The position numbers and the translations under genes were made by a program. A stretch of DNA of 64,000 bases from contig CAMNGC010000001.1 in NCBI GenBank assembly GCA_946537885.1, forward strand, positions 209,829 to 273,828, given 5' to 3'. Source of the DNA: an uncultured Clostridia bacterium (GTDB lineage: Bacteria > Bacillota > Clostridia > Saccharofermentanales > Saccharofermentanaceae). The notes under the pieces are model-generated. The model saw only the letters and a program-made list of their open reading frames with translations. It had not been told where the DNA came from and searched no databases. Shown piece by piece: positions 62,313 through 64,000 of this stretch (position 1 is its first letter; every line of letters begins with the position of its first letter).

Positions 62313-63089
62313 ATGAAGAACTTGGTGCGTAAAGCGGGAGCTTTAACTCTAACTGCTACTATGCTGCTGGCATCAGTCGGTTGCGGCGATAAGAAATCCG
62401 ATAGTGGCAGCGTAGAGATGTCATTGCCGGCAGGTGCGCCGACTGCTTATGATCTTTATGAACAGGTGTATGATGTTGTAACGACAGGTGGTTCAATGTC
62501 TGATCTGGAGGATGTTTTCGATCCGGCGCTGTCAGCGTTGTTTTCCAGTCTGATTGCCTATTCCTACAATGGCGAAGAATGTATAGCACTTCTTCAGGAT
62601 AAAACCCTGGATGAGGCCTATGAGACGGTGGCAACGCTCTATGGATATATTATCGACGAGCTTCCTAGTGACAGCGATGATTTTGACGATGACGATATCG
62701 ACTACGATGATCTTTATGATCAATTGTCGGATGCTGATCAGAAGTTGACGGATGCTGACGATCCGGCCTTTTGCAAATGGTGCAGGCAGCTTACCATGAT
62801 GGCTTACTATCATAAGTATGACGAGGACGGCATGCTCGAGGATATGGCTCTGGAGGACAGCGATTATAATCGCGATATGATGATCATGTCTGGTGATGAG
62901 TTCAACCGCTATGTTACCCCCTTTGATGATTATGATGATGCTTATCCTGAGCTGGAGGAGTTGTTCCCCGGCGTTTACACCATTGAGATTGGCGGATATG
63001 AGGATGACGGGTATTACGTGTCGGTTGCTTATCTGTATTTTGAATATAACGGCGCATACTATTTGCTGATGTTCAGCAGAACAATGTAA
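62313..63089 (+). CDS. Acidic secreted lipoprotein of unknown function
   Basis: 258 residues. A signal peptide (MKNLVRKAGALTLTATMLLA) ends in a lipobox LASVGC, Cys about residue 24. The mature protein is very acidic, with runs such as SDSDDFDDDDIDYDDLYD and many Tyr. No known domain is recognised. The ribosome site GAAGGGAG lies about ten bases upstream. It sits at the end of a run of small genes on the same strand. Confidence 0.7.
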   Translation: MKNLVRKAGALTLTATMLLASVGCGDKKSDSGSVEMSLPAGAPTAYDLYEQVYDVVTTGGSMSDLEDVFDPALSALFSSLIAYSYNGEECIALLQDKTLDEAYETVATLYGYIIDELPSDSDDFDDDDIDYDDLYDQLSDADQKLTDADDPAFCKWCRQLTMMAYYHKYDEDGMLEDMALEDSDYNRDMMIMSGDEFNRYVTPFDDYDDAYPELEELFPGVYTIEIGGYEDDGYYVSVAYLYFEYNGAYYLLMFSRTM

Positions 63090-63120
63090 TGATCATTCTC
63101 GAAAAGGAGTTTTTAAGCCA

Positions 63121-63513
63121 ATGAAAGAAGTAATCGATTTCTTAAACGAAGCGCAGACATTCTACATCGCTACAATTGACGGCGACCAGCCCCGCGTAAG
63201 GCCTTTCGGCGTGGTAAACGAGTTTGACGGCAAGCTCTACATCATCACCGGCAACAAGAAGAAAGTCTTCTCTCAGTTGATGGCAAATCCCAAGGTGGAG
63301 ATCTCCGCGACCGTCGGCGGCAGATGGATCAGGCTCGAATGTGAAATGGTCCGTGACGACAGGCGCGAAGCCAAGACATCCATGCTGGAAGCGGCGCCGA
63401 ACCTGCGCTCCATGTATAGTGAGGACGACGGCGTGATGGAAGTTTTTTATATGAAGAATGCGACGGCGACATTCTATTCCTTCACGGAAGCGCCGCACAC
63501 GGTGACTTTCTGA
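63121..63513 (+). CDS. Pyridoxamine 5'-phosphate oxidase-like flavin-binding protein
   Basis: 130 residues. The N-terminus FYIATIDGDQPRVRPFG is the strand pair of the PNPOx-like split barrel, followed by DGKLYIITGNKKKVFSQL and VEISATVGGRWIRLE. This is a small single-domain relative that probably binds FMN or another flavin; the reaction is unknown. AAAAGGAG lies nine bases before the ATG, and a terminator follows at 63542. Confidence 0.85.
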   Translation: MKEVIDFLNEAQTFYIATIDGDQPRVRPFGVVNEFDGKLYIITGNKKKVFSQLMANPKVEISATVGGRWIRLECEMVRDDRREAKTSMLEAAPNLRSMYSEDDGVMEVFYMKNATATFYSFTEAPHTVTF

Positions 63514-64000
63514 GTAAAGCTTTTGTACGACCGGCCAGGCGGGGACGCATTGATGCGTCCCTGTTTTTATGTGCGATGGGGCGGCGGAGGCGGGAGGTGC
63601 ATCGCTGTCTGCCGGCCGCCGCTTGGGAGTCGCTTCAGAGTGGGGTTCGACGGATTTTTATTTTTTATAAAAAAGTCGAATAAAGCGAGTATATTTTTCG
63701 ACAAAAATCAGCTGAGCAAAGAAAATATACACGATCAACTCGTATTTGTGTACAAAACATCCGGATTATTATAAAGTGTCGAAAAATCCATCCCCAATCT
63801 TCGACGGATCTTGAAAAAAATGAAAAATGTCGACGACGCCTACCGGGCTAGACAAGGAGAATGGAGAAGGCCAATTTTATTCAAGAATTCCAAAGGGTTT
63901 TTATTGTTAGCAGGCAGCATAATCTGTGTAAATTTACTGTAAAAAGCGCTGATATACTACGCATATCAGATTCCGAGAGCCTATGATTGCCTCTCGGAAT
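63514..64000. other. 487-base gene-free region with repeated TCGAC motifs
   Basis: Apart from a terminator at 63542-63567, no gene is supported. The stretch 63646-63834 is AT-rich and contains TTCGACGGAT twice (63646-63655 and 63800-63809), plus at least four more TCGAC/GTCGA cores near 63675, 63697, 63778 and 63829, in both orientations. A perfect inverted repeat, ATTCCGAGAG (63970-63979) and CTCTCGGAAT (63991-64000), ends the window and may be a terminator cut by the edge. Confidence 0.5.
63542..63567 (+). terminator. Intrinsic terminator
   Basis: GGGACGCAT (63542-63550) pairs with ATGCGTCCC (63553-63561) around TG, followed by TGTTTTT. Confidence 0.85.

Noticed and set aside
63523..63774. 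Open reading frame of 83 codons after the PNPOx-like gene
   Set aside because: It begins inside the terminator region, has no ribosome site, and its sequence is low-complexity with no recognisable domain.
1..64000. tRNA, rRNA, CRISPR, transposase, prophage or toxin-antitoxin genes
   Set aside because: None could be supported; no cloverleaf, repeat-spacer array, recombinase or phage structural motif was recognised.

Overview
The window looks like a chromosomal segment of a low-to-mid-GC anaerobic Gram-positive bacterium of the class Clostridia, probably a gut or rumen Lachnospiraceae/Oscillospiraceae-type organism. The indications are the HemZ-type radical SAM coproporphyrinogen dehydrogenase, YfhO-family membrane proteins, a DUF6062 protein, a type III glutamine synthetase, the LL-diaminopimelate aminotransferase route to lysine, butyrate kinase, an ANTAR antitermination protein next to glnA, and a Gram-positive type IV pilus cluster. 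No rRNA, tRNA, CRISPR array, transposase or phage gene was seen. The species cannot be named from the sequence.

Layout. (1) 1-4945: two YfhO-family membrane proteins (the first cut by the window edge) and a DEDDh exonuclease, in an overlapping run. (2) 4946-20470: type IV pilus region. A large PilX-like surface protein is followed by a minus-strand block (prepilin peptidase, YebC, a P-loop/Asp23 protein, a DUF6062 protein, a DsrE-like protein). Then come plus-strand pilB-pilT-pilC-pilM-pilN-pilO, two very short major-type pilins with their own promoters, and two minor pilins. (3) 20562-26625: a DUF3810 metalloprotease, hemZ, a small zinc-ribbon membrane protein, an XRE regulator, a phosphoesterase and a cytosolic BMP-domain protein. 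(4) 26760-48290: a nitrogen-assimilation island. It holds gltB-gltD-carA-carB::dapF on the plus strand, glnA-ANTAR-pyrG-dapL on the minus strand, and glnN and an Amt-GlnK fusion on the plus strand, with exoA between the two arms. (5) 48290-64000: ACT-domain protein, TetR/ABC/FtsX export module, a 1270-residue LacI-type/GGDEF/EAL/beta-helix protein, a GH13 lipoprotein, a phosphatase, buk-pta, and several small proteins.

How the parts fit. Glutamine synthetases (two types), GOGAT, the glutamine-consuming carbamoyl-phosphate and CTP synthases, and the ammonium transporter with a fused PII domain all lie within 22 kb. The glnA, gltB and glnN leaders each carry a terminator. In each, the 5' arm starts at a hexanucleotide with A at position 1 and G at position 4, and that hexanucleotide is the loop of an alternative upstream hairpin. 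This is the architecture expected of ANTAR-protein targets, and an ANTAR protein with a pseudo-receiver is encoded directly after glnA. The lysine/peptidoglycan branch is tied in as well: DapL (LL-DAP synthesis) and DapF (LL-DAP epimerisation) face each other, and DapF is fused in frame to CarB.

The strongest candidates for something undescribed are the CarB-DapF fusion, the LacI/GGDEF/EAL protein with a C-terminal seven-turn beta-helix, and the coordinated set of leader attenuators. The pilus region also has oddities: an altered GxGD motif in the prepilin peptidase, a PilN with an extra extracellular domain, and a minor pilin with a zinc-ribbon-like tail.
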